Below the pieces are notes generated by a model that was not told where the DNA came from, made no database searches, and saw only the letters and a list, made by a program, of their open reading frames with translations. Of a DNA stretch of 64,000 nucleotides, positions 8,411 to 17,691 are shown in pieces. The position numbers and the translations under genes were made by a program. The stretch is from Shewanella sp. MTB7. Lineage in GTDB: Bacteria; Pseudomonadota; Gammaproteobacteria; Enterobacterales; Shewanellaceae. The DNA lies in assembly GCF_027571385.1 (NCBI RefSeq), contig NZ_CP085636.1, positions 5,256,501 to 5,320,500 of the forward strand, read 5' to 3'. Position 1 is the first letter of the stretch; every line of letters begins with the position of its first letter.

Positions 8411-9582
8411 ATATTGACAAACTGTTCGATCAATTTGAAACATTATTTTCCAAATCTGCGGAAGGTTTAAGTAGCGCGCCCGGCCGGGTTAATTTGATTG
8501 GTGAGTTTACCGATTACAACGATGGCTATGTATTACCCTGCGCGTTGCAATTTAGGACTTATGTTGCTTATCGACGTCGCGATGACAATTTGGTAATGGC
8601 TTACTCCACCAATTACACAGGAGAGTGTGAAGCTTTTGAACTGGACACCCCTATTACCTATGGCATCAGCCATTGGGGCAACTATATTCGCGCTATCGCA
8701 TACGTGTATCAGCAAAGTAACCATCAATTCGGTGGTTTAGATATTCTTATTAGTTCTAATGTTCCCCAAGGCGCAGGTTTATCCTCCTCTGCAGCGCTAG
8801 AAGTGTCGCTGGGGGGAGCATTAAATCAGGCATTTGATCTGAAATTGAGTTCCGAGCAGATCGCCTTGCTAGGTCAGCGGGCAGAAAATGATTTTATGAA
8901 TTGTCAATGCGGAATAATGGATCAACTGGTCTCAGCTAAGGCAAGTCATAATCAAGCCCTGTTGATAGACTGCATGAGTTTATCAATTCAAAATTACCCT
9001 ATCCCGGCAGATCTCGCACTCGTGGTGATTAATTCGAATTTTCCCCGTAAGTTGGTGGAAAGTGAATATAACCAACGTCGCACTGATTGCATGAATGCCG
9101 CGGCTAAAATGGGAGTTCCCACCCTACGTCAGGCGACGCTTGATAACTTGGAGTCAGCTCGAAATAACATGAGCTGTAACGAATTCAAACGTGCAAGGCA
9201 CGTTATCAGTGAAAATCGGAGAGTATTGCAGGCAGCTAAGGCATTACAGCAAAATGATCTAGAAAAGCTCAGTGAATTGATGAGAGAGTCTCATCGTTCA
9301 TTGCGAGAAGATTTTGAGGTTACTGTTCCAGCGACCGATGGCTTAGTTGAGATTTGCCATAATACTTTAGGTAAAGATTGCGCAACTAGGATGACTGGTG
9401 GAGGCTTTGGTGGCGCTGTAATATGTATATGTCACCATGACAATGTACCCAAAATTGTTGATGCAATTTCCAGTCAATACCTTAAGCAATTTGGTTTGGA
9501 GGAGACCATTTATGTGGCCAGTGCTGCTGAAGGATTAGTGACGGCCTTGTTCGAAGATAGCCAAGTCCTAGTAGAACAGTAA
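8407..9582 (+). CDS. galK: Galactokinase
   Basis: 391-residue GHMP kinase. Motif 1 reads APGRVNLIGEFTDYNDGYVLP (about residues 24-44), motif 2 is the phosphate-binding PQGAGLSSSAALE, and motif 3 is MTGGGFGGAVI. It phosphorylates alpha-D-galactose at C1. Most galactokinases have GEHTDYN where this protein has GEFTDYN (Phe34), a departure from the textbook signature. The rest of the sugar-binding segment is intact, so I expect activity. It starts with GTG, overlapping the galT stop, and is followed after eight bases by a sulfatase gene. Confidence 0.95.
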   Translation: MNIDKLFDQFETLFSKSAEGLSSAPGRVNLIGEFTDYNDGYVLPCALQFRTYVAYRRRDDNLVMAYSTNYTGECEAFELDTPITYGISHWGNYIRAIAYVYQQSNHQFGGLDILISSNVPQGAGLSSSAALEVSLGGALNQAFDLKLSSEQIALLGQRAENDFMNCQCGIMDQLVSAKASHNQALLIDCMSLSIQNYPIPADLALVVINSNFPRKLVESEYNQRRTDCMNAAAKMGVPTLRQATLDNLESARNNMSCNEFKRARHVISENRRVLQAAKALQQNDLEKLSELMRESHRSLREDFEVTVPATDGLVEICHNTLGKDCATRMTGGGFGGAVICICHHDNVPKIVDAISSQYLKQFGLEETIYVASAAEGLVTALFEDSQVLVEQ

Positions 9583-9589
9583 GGTCATA

Positions 9590-11101
9590 ATGATGAAACT
9601 AAGTCGGATTAACTTGAGTATTACTTTGCTGCTTGGATTAGTTACTGTCGGTTGTGTACAGACAAAACAAAAAGAGCAGCATAGTCAGGTAAAAGAGCAA
9701 GGTAGACAGCCCAATGTCATTTACTTTCTGGCAGACGACTTGGGCCTAGGAGATTTAGGTAGCTACGGTCAACAACACATTCATACGCCAAATATTGATC
9801 GTCTTGCCAGTGAAGGGATGCAGTTTACCAGACACTACTCAGGCAGTGCTGTTTGTGCTCCTTCCAGAGCCAGTCTTATGACCGGCAAGGATATGGGACA
9901 CACCAAGGTACGGGGTAATTATCAGCAAAAAAATGTGCCCGATACAGCGGAATATCAGGGACAATATCCCCTGCCCCAAGGTGCGATGACCTTAGCCCAT
10001 CTGTTCCAACAAGCGGGTTATCGCACTGGTGCTTTTGGTAAATGGGGATTAGGTTCATTGCAAAGCAGCGGCGCTCCCGCCGCAATGGGATTTGATCAGT
10101 TTTATGGCTATCTAGATCAACGTCAGGCCCATAACTACTTTCCCCGTTTTCTATGGCAAAACCACCAGCAAGATTGGCTCAATAACCCAATGATTAATGT
10201 TCATCCTAAGGCTGGTAAAGACTCTAATGACCATAAAGAGTATATGGGTAAAAATTACGCTCCCTACAACATCGTCGCTAAAGCCAAGGCATTTATCCGC
10301 CAAAATCAGAGTGAACCATTTTTCCTTTACGTCCCCTTTGTTGTGCCCCACGCCGCGATTCAAATACCTGATGCTGAACTTGAGGCTTATGCATTTAATG
10401 AAACGCCCCATGTGATAAATAATGCCCGAGCTTATACACCACACCCGAAACCTCGAGCTGCAAGAGCCGCGATGATCTCCCGCATGGATCGTGATGTCGG
10501 TGACATGATGGCGCTATTGAAGGAGTTAGGACTGGACGATAACACTCTAGTATTTTTCTCCAGTGATAATGGTGCCACGACTGCCGGTGGCTCAGATATC
10601 GACTTCTTTAGTAGCACCGCAGGTTTACGAGGGGAAAAGGGAACACTTTATGAAGGTGGGATTAGAGCGCCATTAATCGCTCGCTGGCCTAATAAAATTA
10701 AACCTGGCAGTGAAAATAATCAGTTGTCCGCTTTTTGGGATATGTTACCAACATTTGCCGAATTATTGCAGCAACCCTCGCCTAACGATATTCAAGGGAT
10801 ATCTATCTTACCGGGGTTATTGGGTGAGCAAAATGATGAGCAACACGAAAGTCTCTATTGGGAGTTCCACAGTCGTAACCCTTCACAGGCTGTTGTGATG
10901 GGGGATTGGAAAGCGATTCGCCACTTCAACAAGGTGAAAGATGGTAATGGATTGATCCCCGGTAAAACCTTCCTCTATCATCTGGTCAATGATCCACAAG
11001 AGACGGTGAACCTCGCAGATATACACCCTCAATTAACAGCACGAGCAGAAACCATTATGGCTCAGAGACAGAGTGCCCCCCACGCTCCCTGGAATTTTTA
11101 G
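9590..11101 (+). CDS. S1-type sulfatase, lipoprotein (sulfatase 1)
   Basis: Alkaline-phosphatase-fold sulfatase of 503 residues. A lipoprotein signal ends in the lipobox VTVGC (Cys22), so the mature protein is membrane-anchored. The FGly motif is CAPSR with the convertible cysteine at Cys89, followed by ASLMTGK. Metal ligands are visible as FLADDLG near the N-terminus and SSDNGA in the middle. It removes sulfate esters from a sugar; the position specificity cannot be read from sequence. It begins eight bases after galK and a terminator follows, so it is the last gene of the galactose operon, tying desulfation to galactose use. ATG 9593 is an alternative start. Confidence 0.92.
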   Translation: MMKLSRINLSITLLLGLVTVGCVQTKQKEQHSQVKEQGRQPNVIYFLADDLGLGDLGSYGQQHIHTPNIDRLASEGMQFTRHYSGSAVCAPSRASLMTGKDMGHTKVRGNYQQKNVPDTAEYQGQYPLPQGAMTLAHLFQQAGYRTGAFGKWGLGSLQSSGAPAAMGFDQFYGYLDQRQAHNYFPRFLWQNHQQDWLNNPMINVHPKAGKDSNDHKEYMGKNYAPYNIVAKAKAFIRQNQSEPFFLYVPFVVPHAAIQIPDAELEAYAFNETPHVINNARAYTPHPKPRAARAAMISRMDRDVGDMMALLKELGLDDNTLVFFSSDNGATTAGGSDIDFFSSTAGLRGEKGTLYEGGIRAPLIARWPNKIKPGSENNQLSAFWDMLPTFAELLQQPSPNDIQGISILPGLLGEQNDEQHESLYWEFHSRNPSQAVVMGDWKAIRHFNKVKDGNGLIPGKTFLYHLVNDPQETVNLADIHPQLTARAETIMAQRQSAPHAPWNF

Positions 11102-11141
11102 AGATTAGTAAACGCGTTTAGCTTTAGGTGTTCCAACCTTT

Positions 11142-11166
11142 GCCGGCCTTATGGTCGGCTTTTTTT
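11142..11166 (+). terminator. Rho-independent terminator after sulfatase 1
   Basis: Seven-base stem GCCGGCC / GGTCGGC (one G-T pair) with a TTAT loop, followed by seven Ts. It ends the gal-sulfatase operon on the plus strand. Confidence 0.85.
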
Positions 11167-11351
11167 GCCCTGAATTCTGCCTTTAATTAACATCACAAGA
11201 ATTCATCAGCCCCTGTTTTCCGCCATAATCAGAGGCGATGAGTTAGCATACTGACCCCACCATAAGAAAGCTTGATAATCACTTTCAAGGAGAGATATCC
11301 AAGGAAAAAGCAGGCATAATTCATTGATGGTTATAATTTATACCGGTCAAT

Positions 11352-11373
11352 AAAAAGGGACCCCAAGGTCCCT
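11352..11373 (-). terminator. Rho-independent terminator for the minus-strand sulfatase 2
   Basis: Stem AGGGACC / GGTCCCT with a four-base loop. Read on the minus strand it is followed by TTTTT. It lies about 40 bases beyond the stop of the sulfatase that ends at 11414. Confidence 0.8.
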
Positions 11374-11413
11374 AACAGTAATCAATACATCTTATCGATC
11401 GAAACAACTCATG

Positions 11414-13000
11414 TTAGCGATAGCCACTGGCGATGATGTGCTCAAGTTTCAGCTTCATCTGGTTGACCTTATCAAGGTTATCAGCCGCCAAGTTGTTCTG
11501 CTCAGCGGCATCATTGGTGAGATTATACAACTGCTCGGATTTTTGCAGGCCAACTTCAATATCTTTGTTCTTTAACCAAGCAGGCAGATCTTCACCTAAA
11601 AATGGACGGATATACTTCCAACCTCCCTGACGTAAAGACACAGTACCAACAGATTCTTTCACCAAGAACTCTCTACCAGTATCTGTATTACCCAACCAAG
11701 CATCCACTTGTGGCAAACTGTCTATCGCCTCACCTTCTGCCAGCTCTAAACCCAGCAACTCAGCCATTGAAGCGTAGATATCAATTTGGGACGTTAATGC
11801 TGCACTCTCTTTCGGCTGCACATGACCGGGCCAATAGACAATTGCGGGCACTCGGGTACCAGCCTCATACGCACTATATTTACCACCTCTAAATGGACCG
11901 GAAGGCTTGTGTTCGCCTAGCATTTCAACCGCCATATCATGATAACCGTCATCCAACACGGGGCCATTATCACTGGTGAAAATAAGGATGGTATTATCGG
12001 CAATGCCCAATGCTTCTAGCTCCTTCACTATCTGCCCCGTCATCCAATCTAGCTGAATAATGGCGTCACCTCTGGGTCCCATACCGCTTTTACCCTGAAA
12101 CCGTTTATGAGGTAGACGAGGCACATGGATATCATGCATCGAATGGAATAGGAAGAAGGGTTGATCCTTATGCTGACGAATAAAATCGACCGCCTTGGCG
12201 GTGAACACATCGGGAAAATCTTCATCCACCCAGTATGCAGACTCACCACCGTCCATACTCCCGATACGGCTGACACCGTTAACTATAGTATTGCTATGCT
12301 GGGGATCCGCTTTTACCCGTAACATCTCTGGGTGCGACAAGCCTGTCGGCAAGTTGCCGATGTTTTCTTTGTAGCTCACCGATAACGGATCTGCGCTATC
12401 TAGGTTAACAACATGATGATTTTCCAGAAATACCGTTGGCACTCTGTCACCTGTGGCTGGCAGCAAAAAGCTGTAATCAAAACCGATCTCCAAGGGTCCA
12501 GGCTTCACTGCCTGATTCCAATCAACCTCCCCATACCCCAACCCCAGATGCCATTTACCGATAACCGCTGACGCATAGCCGGCCTTTTTCAGTAACTTGG
12601 GCAGTGTCGCTTGATCTGGATTGATCAGTAACGGCGCATCTCCCGGTAAAATCGCAGCGTTAGAGCGAAAACCATGCTCACCTGTTAGCAAAGAGTAACG
12701 TGAGGGTGTGCAAGTAGCTGCTGATGCGTGGGAATCAGTCAACTTAAGCCCCTTGGCTGCAAGCGCATCAATATTAGGAGTATTAACTCCGGTAGCGCCG
12801 TAACTGCTGATATCGCCATAACCTAAATCGTCGGCGTAAATGATCACCAGATTAGGCTTTAGCGGCTTGGATTCCACTACAGTCTGGGCATCCATATCGG
12901 TTGCTGGTGCACTGATCTTGGTAACCTTAGGGGCATCGTTACACCCACCAAGGAGTAATCCAGTTGCCAGAGTTAACAACAAATGTCGTGCGAGGTTCAT
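11414..13000 (-). CDS. S1-type sulfatase, lipoprotein (sulfatase 2)
   Basis: 528 residues. A signal peptide ends in LLLGGC, with lipidated Cys20. The FGly motif CTPSR has Cys97, followed by YSLLTGEHGFR. Metal-binding YADDLGYGD and TSDNGPV segments are present, as is HDIHVPRLP near the active site. It should hydrolyse a sulfate ester on an oligosaccharide in the periplasm or at the membrane. It is monocistronic or first in a minus-strand pair, with its own terminator. An AT-rich 15-mer shared with other promoters of the locus sits 24-38 bases before its ATG. Confidence 0.92.
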   Translation of the reverse strand: MNLARHLLLTLATGLLLGGCNDAPKVTKISAPATDMDAQTVVESKPLKPNLVIIYADDLGYGDISSYGATGVNTPNIDALAAKGLKLTDSHASAATCTPSRYSLLTGEHGFRSNAAILPGDAPLLINPDQATLPKLLKKAGYASAVIGKWHLGLGYGEVDWNQAVKPGPLEIGFDYSFLLPATGDRVPTVFLENHHVVNLDSADPLSVSYKENIGNLPTGLSHPEMLRVKADPQHSNTIVNGVSRIGSMDGGESAYWVDEDFPDVFTAKAVDFIRQHKDQPFFLFHSMHDIHVPRLPHKRFQGKSGMGPRGDAIIQLDWMTGQIVKELEALGIADNTILIFTSDNGPVLDDGYHDMAVEMLGEHKPSGPFRGGKYSAYEAGTRVPAIVYWPGHVQPKESAALTSQIDIYASMAELLGLELAEGEAIDSLPQVDAWLGNTDTGREFLVKESVGTVSLRQGGWKYIRPFLGEDLPAWLKNKDIEVGLQKSEQLYNLTNDAAEQNNLAADNLDKVNQMKLKLEHIIASGYR

Positions 13001-13023
13001 GGCGTTCTGTCCAATTTAATTTT

Positions 13024-13038
13024 ATTTATATTATTAAT
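13024..13038. promoter_or_regulatory. Locus-specific AT-rich 15-mer (copy 1)
   Basis: ATTTATATTATTAAT, 24 bases upstream of sulfatase 2. It differs by one base from copy 2 before the TonB receptor and by two bases from copy 3 before sulfatase 5. It is a candidate binding site of a shared regulator. A second small dyad, ACTATA-TT-TATAGT, follows at about 13039-13052. Confidence 0.45.
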
Positions 13039-13111
13039 ACTATATTTATAGTGGTTATTGCAAATTAGTTACACACCATAGTGTGGTTTCACAGCACAAT
13101 CAGCTGCTGCA

Positions 13112-14602
13112 TTAGTAGATAGACTTGAGCTTAATGGCATCTTTAGCTTGGTACTCTGGGTTAGTTTCAGTCGCCCTAGGCGCATTCACCGAATCTTGCC
13201 ATGTCAGTAATGCCTCGAGCATTTTGGCTGTTAACTCGGGTTGATGATCAGCTAGGTTGTCTTGTTCACTACTATCATTGACGACATCAAACAGGAGTTG
13301 CTTACCGGTTTCATCACTTTGGATCAGCTTATAATCCCCCATGCGGATGGCAGCTCCTGGGGTATGCTTCCAATAGGGATAGTCAGGGTTGCCACGGTAT
13401 GGGCCGAATTGGTCGATATACACCGGAGCATGCCAAAATAGACTACGGTTCAATATCTCTTTACTCTGACCAGCTAAGCTGATGATATCGTTGGTAACAG
13501 AGGCATTTACTGTGTCGTGTTTGGTTAACGTTGAAGCGCTAGACAAGAGTTGAGCAAAACCGGCGAAGAGATCCGACATCTGCACCGGTGTCGCATTTTG
13601 ACTATCAGCAGGCAGAACCGCGGGCCAAGTGAGCACTAAAGGCACACGGATCCCGCCTTCAAATAACGAGCTTTTATATCCACGATAAGGCAGTGAAGAG
13701 GTGGCGGGATCATAGCCACCATTGTCAGAAGCAAAGATAACCAAGGTATTGTCTCTAAGCCCCAGCTGTTCGAGCTGATGAATAATCTTACCCACGTTAT
13801 CATCCAAATTACTCACCATCGCAGCATAAGCTGCACTCTTTATCTCTCCGTCTTGCTCGCGCTTTTTGTGGATCCGTTGCCAAGCATCAGGCGCTTCTAT
13901 CGGCGTATGTACAGCATAAAAAGGTAAGTAAAGAAAAAAAGGCTTTTGCTGCCGAGCGATATATTGAGTGGCTTCACGGGTGATGCGATCACTGAGAAAT
14001 TCATTGTTTCTGCCCTCCCCCTTAAGGCCAATTAACTCACGTTTGCGTTTACTGTAGGGATAGAAATAACTAGGTGGGTGACCAAGGTGAGAAGATGCAT
14101 TGGCGTAATCAAAACCATATTCAGCAGGTGGCACCTTGCCCAGATGCCACTTACCTATCACAGCAGTACTATATCCTTGTTGTTTAAATTGATCGGCCAC
14201 CGTAGTCAAACTCGAGTCCAGTTCGGTGATGTTAGGTACAGGGATAAGTTTACGATATTTGCTCTCACCTCTGGCGGAGCTGCCTACGGTTAAAATACCG
14301 TGCTCAGCGGGTGTTAACCCAGTTATCAAACTGGCACGGCTTGGGGCGCAATTCGCTGCATTGGCATAAGCCTGGGTGAAGCTAACACCTGAGCTGGCTA
14401 ACGCGTTAATATTTGGCGTATCATATTGCCGGGCACCATAAATCCCAGTGTCCATGATACCGAGATCATCAGCATAGATAATAATGACGTTCGGTTGTAC
14501 ATGCTCACTGTTGTGATCCAGGCTTATCCTATCCTCACTACTTGCACAGGCTGTCATCGTTCCTAAACCTGTTATAACGAATGCTAAAATAAATAGTTTC
14601 AA
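13112..14602 (-). CDS. S1-type sulfatase, lipoprotein (sulfatase 3)
   Basis: 496 residues. The lipobox MTAC places the lipidated cysteine at Cys19. The FGly motif is CAPSR with Cys85, followed by ASLITGL. YADDLGIMDTG and ASDNGGYD carry the metal ligands. The frame starts with TTG at 14602, supported by a strong GGGAGAGG ribosome-binding site five bases upstream; no nearer ATG keeps the signal peptide. It is divergent from the TonB receptor across a 305-base gap, so the two probably share regulation. Substrate position is unknown. Confidence 0.9.
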   Translation of the reverse strand: MKLFILAFVITGLGTMTACASSEDRISLDHNSEHVQPNVIIIYADDLGIMDTGIYGARQYDTPNINALASSGVSFTQAYANAANCAPSRASLITGLTPAEHGILTVGSSARGESKYRKLIPVPNITELDSSLTTVADQFKQQGYSTAVIGKWHLGKVPPAEYGFDYANASSHLGHPPSYFYPYSKRKRELIGLKGEGRNNEFLSDRITREATQYIARQQKPFFLYLPFYAVHTPIEAPDAWQRIHKKREQDGEIKSAAYAAMVSNLDDNVGKIIHQLEQLGLRDNTLVIFASDNGGYDPATSSLPYRGYKSSLFEGGIRVPLVLTWPAVLPADSQNATPVQMSDLFAGFAQLLSSASTLTKHDTVNASVTNDIISLAGQSKEILNRSLFWHAPVYIDQFGPYRGNPDYPYWKHTPGAAIRMGDYKLIQSDETGKQLLFDVVNDSSEQDNLADHQPELTAKMLEALLTWQDSVNAPRATETNPEYQAKDAIKLKSIY

Positions 14603-14907
14603 ACTGACCTCTCCCTAATGACTACTTGCAATGCGCGCGAGCTAACACCCCATCAAATATCTAATTTATATGCTTAAGTTAGCACTTTATTGTGCCAATT
14701 AAAGTCTAATTCAGATAAATACACTTTATGACTTATATTTAAAAAATGTATATAAATAGTTAACCGCTGTTGATTTTCTATTCAATTTAGCATATTAATA
14801 ATACAAATCATAAAAACGAGAAACAATATCAAAAGCACAGGGTGTTATTACCTGCCTAGATAGCGTTTTACTGCTATAACAAATAAACAACATAAGGGGA
14901 GGAGATT
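14603..14907. promoter_or_regulatory. Divergent promoter region, sulfatase 3 / TonB receptor
   Basis: A 305-base AT-rich gap. It carries copy 2 of the recurring site at 14794-14808 (ATTAATAATACAAAT on the plus strand). GGGGAGGAG precedes the receptor ATG as its ribosome-binding site. No ORF was seen. Confidence 0.5.
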
Positions 14908-17601
14908 ATGGCTTGGTTTCATAAAAGTGCAGTATCTCTGGCATGTCTTAGCGTATTGACCAGCGCTTCCGGTCTGGCAACCGCTGCCGATGAAGCACAT
15001 AAAAAACAAACTAAAAAAGAAGCAATGGAAATTATTGAGGTCAAGGGCATCAAGTCCAGCCTGAAAAAGGCACTCAACGATAAACGCTTTGCTAATCAGG
15101 TCGCAGATATGATCTCTGCCGAGGATATCGGTAAGCTGCCTGATGAGAACATTGCTGACGCATTGCAGCGTGTTACTGGCGTTACCATTGGTCGAAATTC
15201 AGGTGAAGGCACCACGATTAGTGTTCGTGGCGTTGCTCCAGGTTTAAGCAATGTTACTATTAATGGCCAAAGTCAGGCCAGTGCGTCAGGTGAAGGCCGC
15301 GAGTTCTCTTTCGACTCCATTGCCTCTGAGCATGTATCTGCATTACAGGTGATTAAAAGTCCCACTGCAGATATGGAAGAAGGCGGTATTGGTGCCACAG
15401 TGAATGTCGTGACCCGCCGAGCTCTAGACTTTAAGGATGACCGTACCAAGCTGACTGCATTTGCTGACTACTCTGAATTAACTCAAAAAACAGAACCGCG
15501 TCTTTCTGGGTTGATCAGCCGCCAGAACGAAGATAAAACTTTTGGTTTCTTACTGTCGGCTAACCACTCCGTCCGTACTCTACAAGAGGATGCCTTACGT
15601 GGATGGGGTTGGCGTCAAAATACAGTGAATGAAGACGATGGAGCCGTTGAAGGCGCAGATGTAGGCGATGAGTATTCTTATCTAAATCGACTTCGTTATC
15701 AAACAGGCACAAAAGAGCGCACTCGCACAGGCGGAACACTGTCGCTCCAGTGGCAGCCAACAGATACCTTTGAACTGTACCTAGACACCCTCTATAGCCA
15801 ACTGACACAAGTTCGCGATGAATCCTATCTGGAAACTCGTTTCCCTGTCGCTGGAAATAAAAAAAAGAAAAAACCAGTAATTCTAAAAGGTTCTGACTCA
15901 GCAGTTATTAATGAGAATGGAACCTTAGTTGCGGCCCAAATCGACGCAGCACAGGTATTCAATAGCGCTTGGCATAATGAAGAAACCACTAAAACACTCA
16001 CAACCACTTTGGGTGGTAACTATCTGCTGAGCGATAACTGGGAACTCGCCGGTGAAATCGGTTATTCACATATTGAACGTAACACCGACGACAATATCCG
16101 TTCTTTTGCTGAAGCTGATCATAAATTTGATCTGGATTATCGTCTAGATGGTCGTTTCCCTGTTATCGACTATTACAAAGATGCCAAGAATGACCCAATT
16201 AGCGATACCAGTGAGCTGGTTAACCCAGGTAACTCGGATATCTACACCAGCAAGCCAGCTAATCTGAGGGTGCAACTGTTTAATATTGAAAACACCAAGG
16301 CAACCGTTAAGTTTGATGTCATAGGAGCCCTAGACGGTGAATTCTTTACCGATGTGAAGTTCGGCACCATGTTTAAACATCAAAACAAGACCCGTACTAA
16401 AGACGAAGCCTTTATCAAAAAGTTTGAGGGTCATGGGCTGAATGAATTTAAGGGCGATACGATCACTGGACTGTATGAGGGCTCAGACTCAGAAGTATCT
16501 AGTCTTAGTTTTAACCAGACAGATCTATTCAAACTACGTGATACAGCTCAAGCTGAGGGCGTACCCTTAACCCTTGAGCCTGTTCCTGAGTTTAACTATG
16601 ACGTCACCGAAAAAACCCAGGCTGCCTATGTACGAGTTGACTACAATACTGAAGTTTTCGGAGATATGCCTTTAAGAGGAAATATTGGTGTTCGATATGT
16701 GCACACAGATGTTGAATCTGTTGGTATCAGCCAAGAGCTCGATGGCACAGATATAGAACGAACAATAGAGAATGACTATAGCGATGTGCTGCCAAGCTTC
16801 AATGTTGCTCTTAGCCTCTCGGACGATCTACTACTGCGCGGTGCTATTGCCAAAGTGATGTCACGCCCCGCCTTATCGGATCTCTCAGCCCATAAGTCAA
16901 TTAATGAAAATGGTGATGGCGAAATTACGATACGCCAAGGTAACCCAGATCTCGACCCATACCGAGCAACGTCCTATGACTTGTCACTGGAATGGTATTT
17001 TGATGAAGCATCCATATTGTCCCTTGCTGGATTTTACAAAGACGTAGATTCATTCATCTTCGATCTTCGCCATGACTCGACTCAGGAAGATGGTATCGAC
17101 GTCGCGACTATCGAGCCAACCAACGGGGCAGGTGCTAAGGTTAAAGGTTATGAAATTGCCTTCCAGCATATTTTTGAGTATTTGCCAGGTTTCTTGGATG
17201 GTTTTGGTCTTAATCTTAACTATACCTATCAGGACAGTGATGCAGACTTCAATCGTGAAGGCGTCAGTAACAGTTTCGGTATGCCTGGATTATCCAGAGA
17301 CAGCTATAACGCGGTGGTGTTCTACGAGAAGCATGATTTCAGCACACGTCTAGCCTATAACTATCGTAGCCAATATTTGATTGAGCCTTCAGGCCGTCAG
17401 GAAAATGTAATATTTGGCGATGATTATGGCCAATTAGATTTTTCAGCCAGTTATGACATCACTAAGCAACTGACTGTCAGCTTTAACGCAATTAATCTGA
17501 CCGAAGCTGAGCAGCGTCAGTTTGCTGGATTTGAAGAACGTTTGTATGAAAACTATATTTATGGTCGCCGTTACCACCTTGGTTTCAGCTATAGTTTCTA
17601 A
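14908..17601 (+). CDS. TonB-dependent outer-membrane receptor
   Basis: 897 residues. The cleavable signal peptide ends near ATAADE and is followed by a TonB-box-like stretch IIEVKGIKSS. The plug domain is recognisable from DMISAEDIGKLPDENIADALQRVTGV and VRGVAPG, typical of the TIGR01782-like receptors that serve carbohydrate loci in proteobacteria. The 22-strand barrel ends with aromatic YHLGFSYSF. It would import sulfated oligosaccharides into the periplasm, using energy from TonB-ExbBD (not in window). No SusD partner is present, as is normal for gammaproteobacteria. It heads the run of sulfatases and GH110 and is followed by a terminator hairpin. Confidence 0.93.
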   Translation: MAWFHKSAVSLACLSVLTSASGLATAADEAHKKQTKKEAMEIIEVKGIKSSLKKALNDKRFANQVADMISAEDIGKLPDENIADALQRVTGVTIGRNSGEGTTISVRGVAPGLSNVTINGQSQASASGEGREFSFDSIASEHVSALQVIKSPTADMEEGGIGATVNVVTRRALDFKDDRTKLTAFADYSELTQKTEPRLSGLISRQNEDKTFGFLLSANHSVRTLQEDALRGWGWRQNTVNEDDGAVEGADVGDEYSYLNRLRYQTGTKERTRTGGTLSLQWQPTDTFELYLDTLYSQLTQVRDESYLETRFPVAGNKKKKKPVILKGSDSAVINENGTLVAAQIDAAQVFNSAWHNEETTKTLTTTLGGNYLLSDNWELAGEIGYSHIERNTDDNIRSFAEADHKFDLDYRLDGRFPVIDYYKDAKNDPISDTSELVNPGNSDIYTSKPANLRVQLFNIENTKATVKFDVIGALDGEFFTDVKFGTMFKHQNKTRTKDEAFIKKFEGHGLNEFKGDTITGLYEGSDSEVSSLSFNQTDLFKLRDTAQAEGVPLTLEPVPEFNYDVTEKTQAAYVRVDYNTEVFGDMPLRGNIGVRYVHTDVESVGISQELDGTDIERTIENDYSDVLPSFNVALSLSDDLLLRGAIAKVMSRPALSDLSAHKSINENGDGEITIRQGNPDLDPYRATSYDLSLEWYFDEASILSLAGFYKDVDSFIFDLRHDSTQEDGIDVATIEPTNGAGAKVKGYEIAFQHIFEYLPGFLDGFGLNLNYTYQDSDADFNREGVSNSFGMPGLSRDSYNAVVFYEKHDFSTRLAYNYRSQYLIEPSGRQENVIFGDDYGQLDFSASYDITKQLTVSFNAINLTEAEQRQFAGFEERLYENYIYGRRYHLGFSYSF

Positions 17602-17624
17602 AATTCTGTTTGTTATCACCTAAG

Positions 17625-17653
17625 AAAAAGCCTCTCTTTTGAGGCTTTTTTTT
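17625..17653 (+). terminator. Terminator after the TonB receptor
   Basis: AAAAAGCCTC / GAGGCTTTTT stem with a six-base loop, continuing as Ts. It lies only 39 bases before the ATG of sulfatase 4, so that gene depends on read-through or on a promoter within the hairpin region. Confidence 0.85.
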
Positions 17654-17691
17654 ATCGGTGTCATTTATTGCAACAAAAGGTAAGTTTTAAG

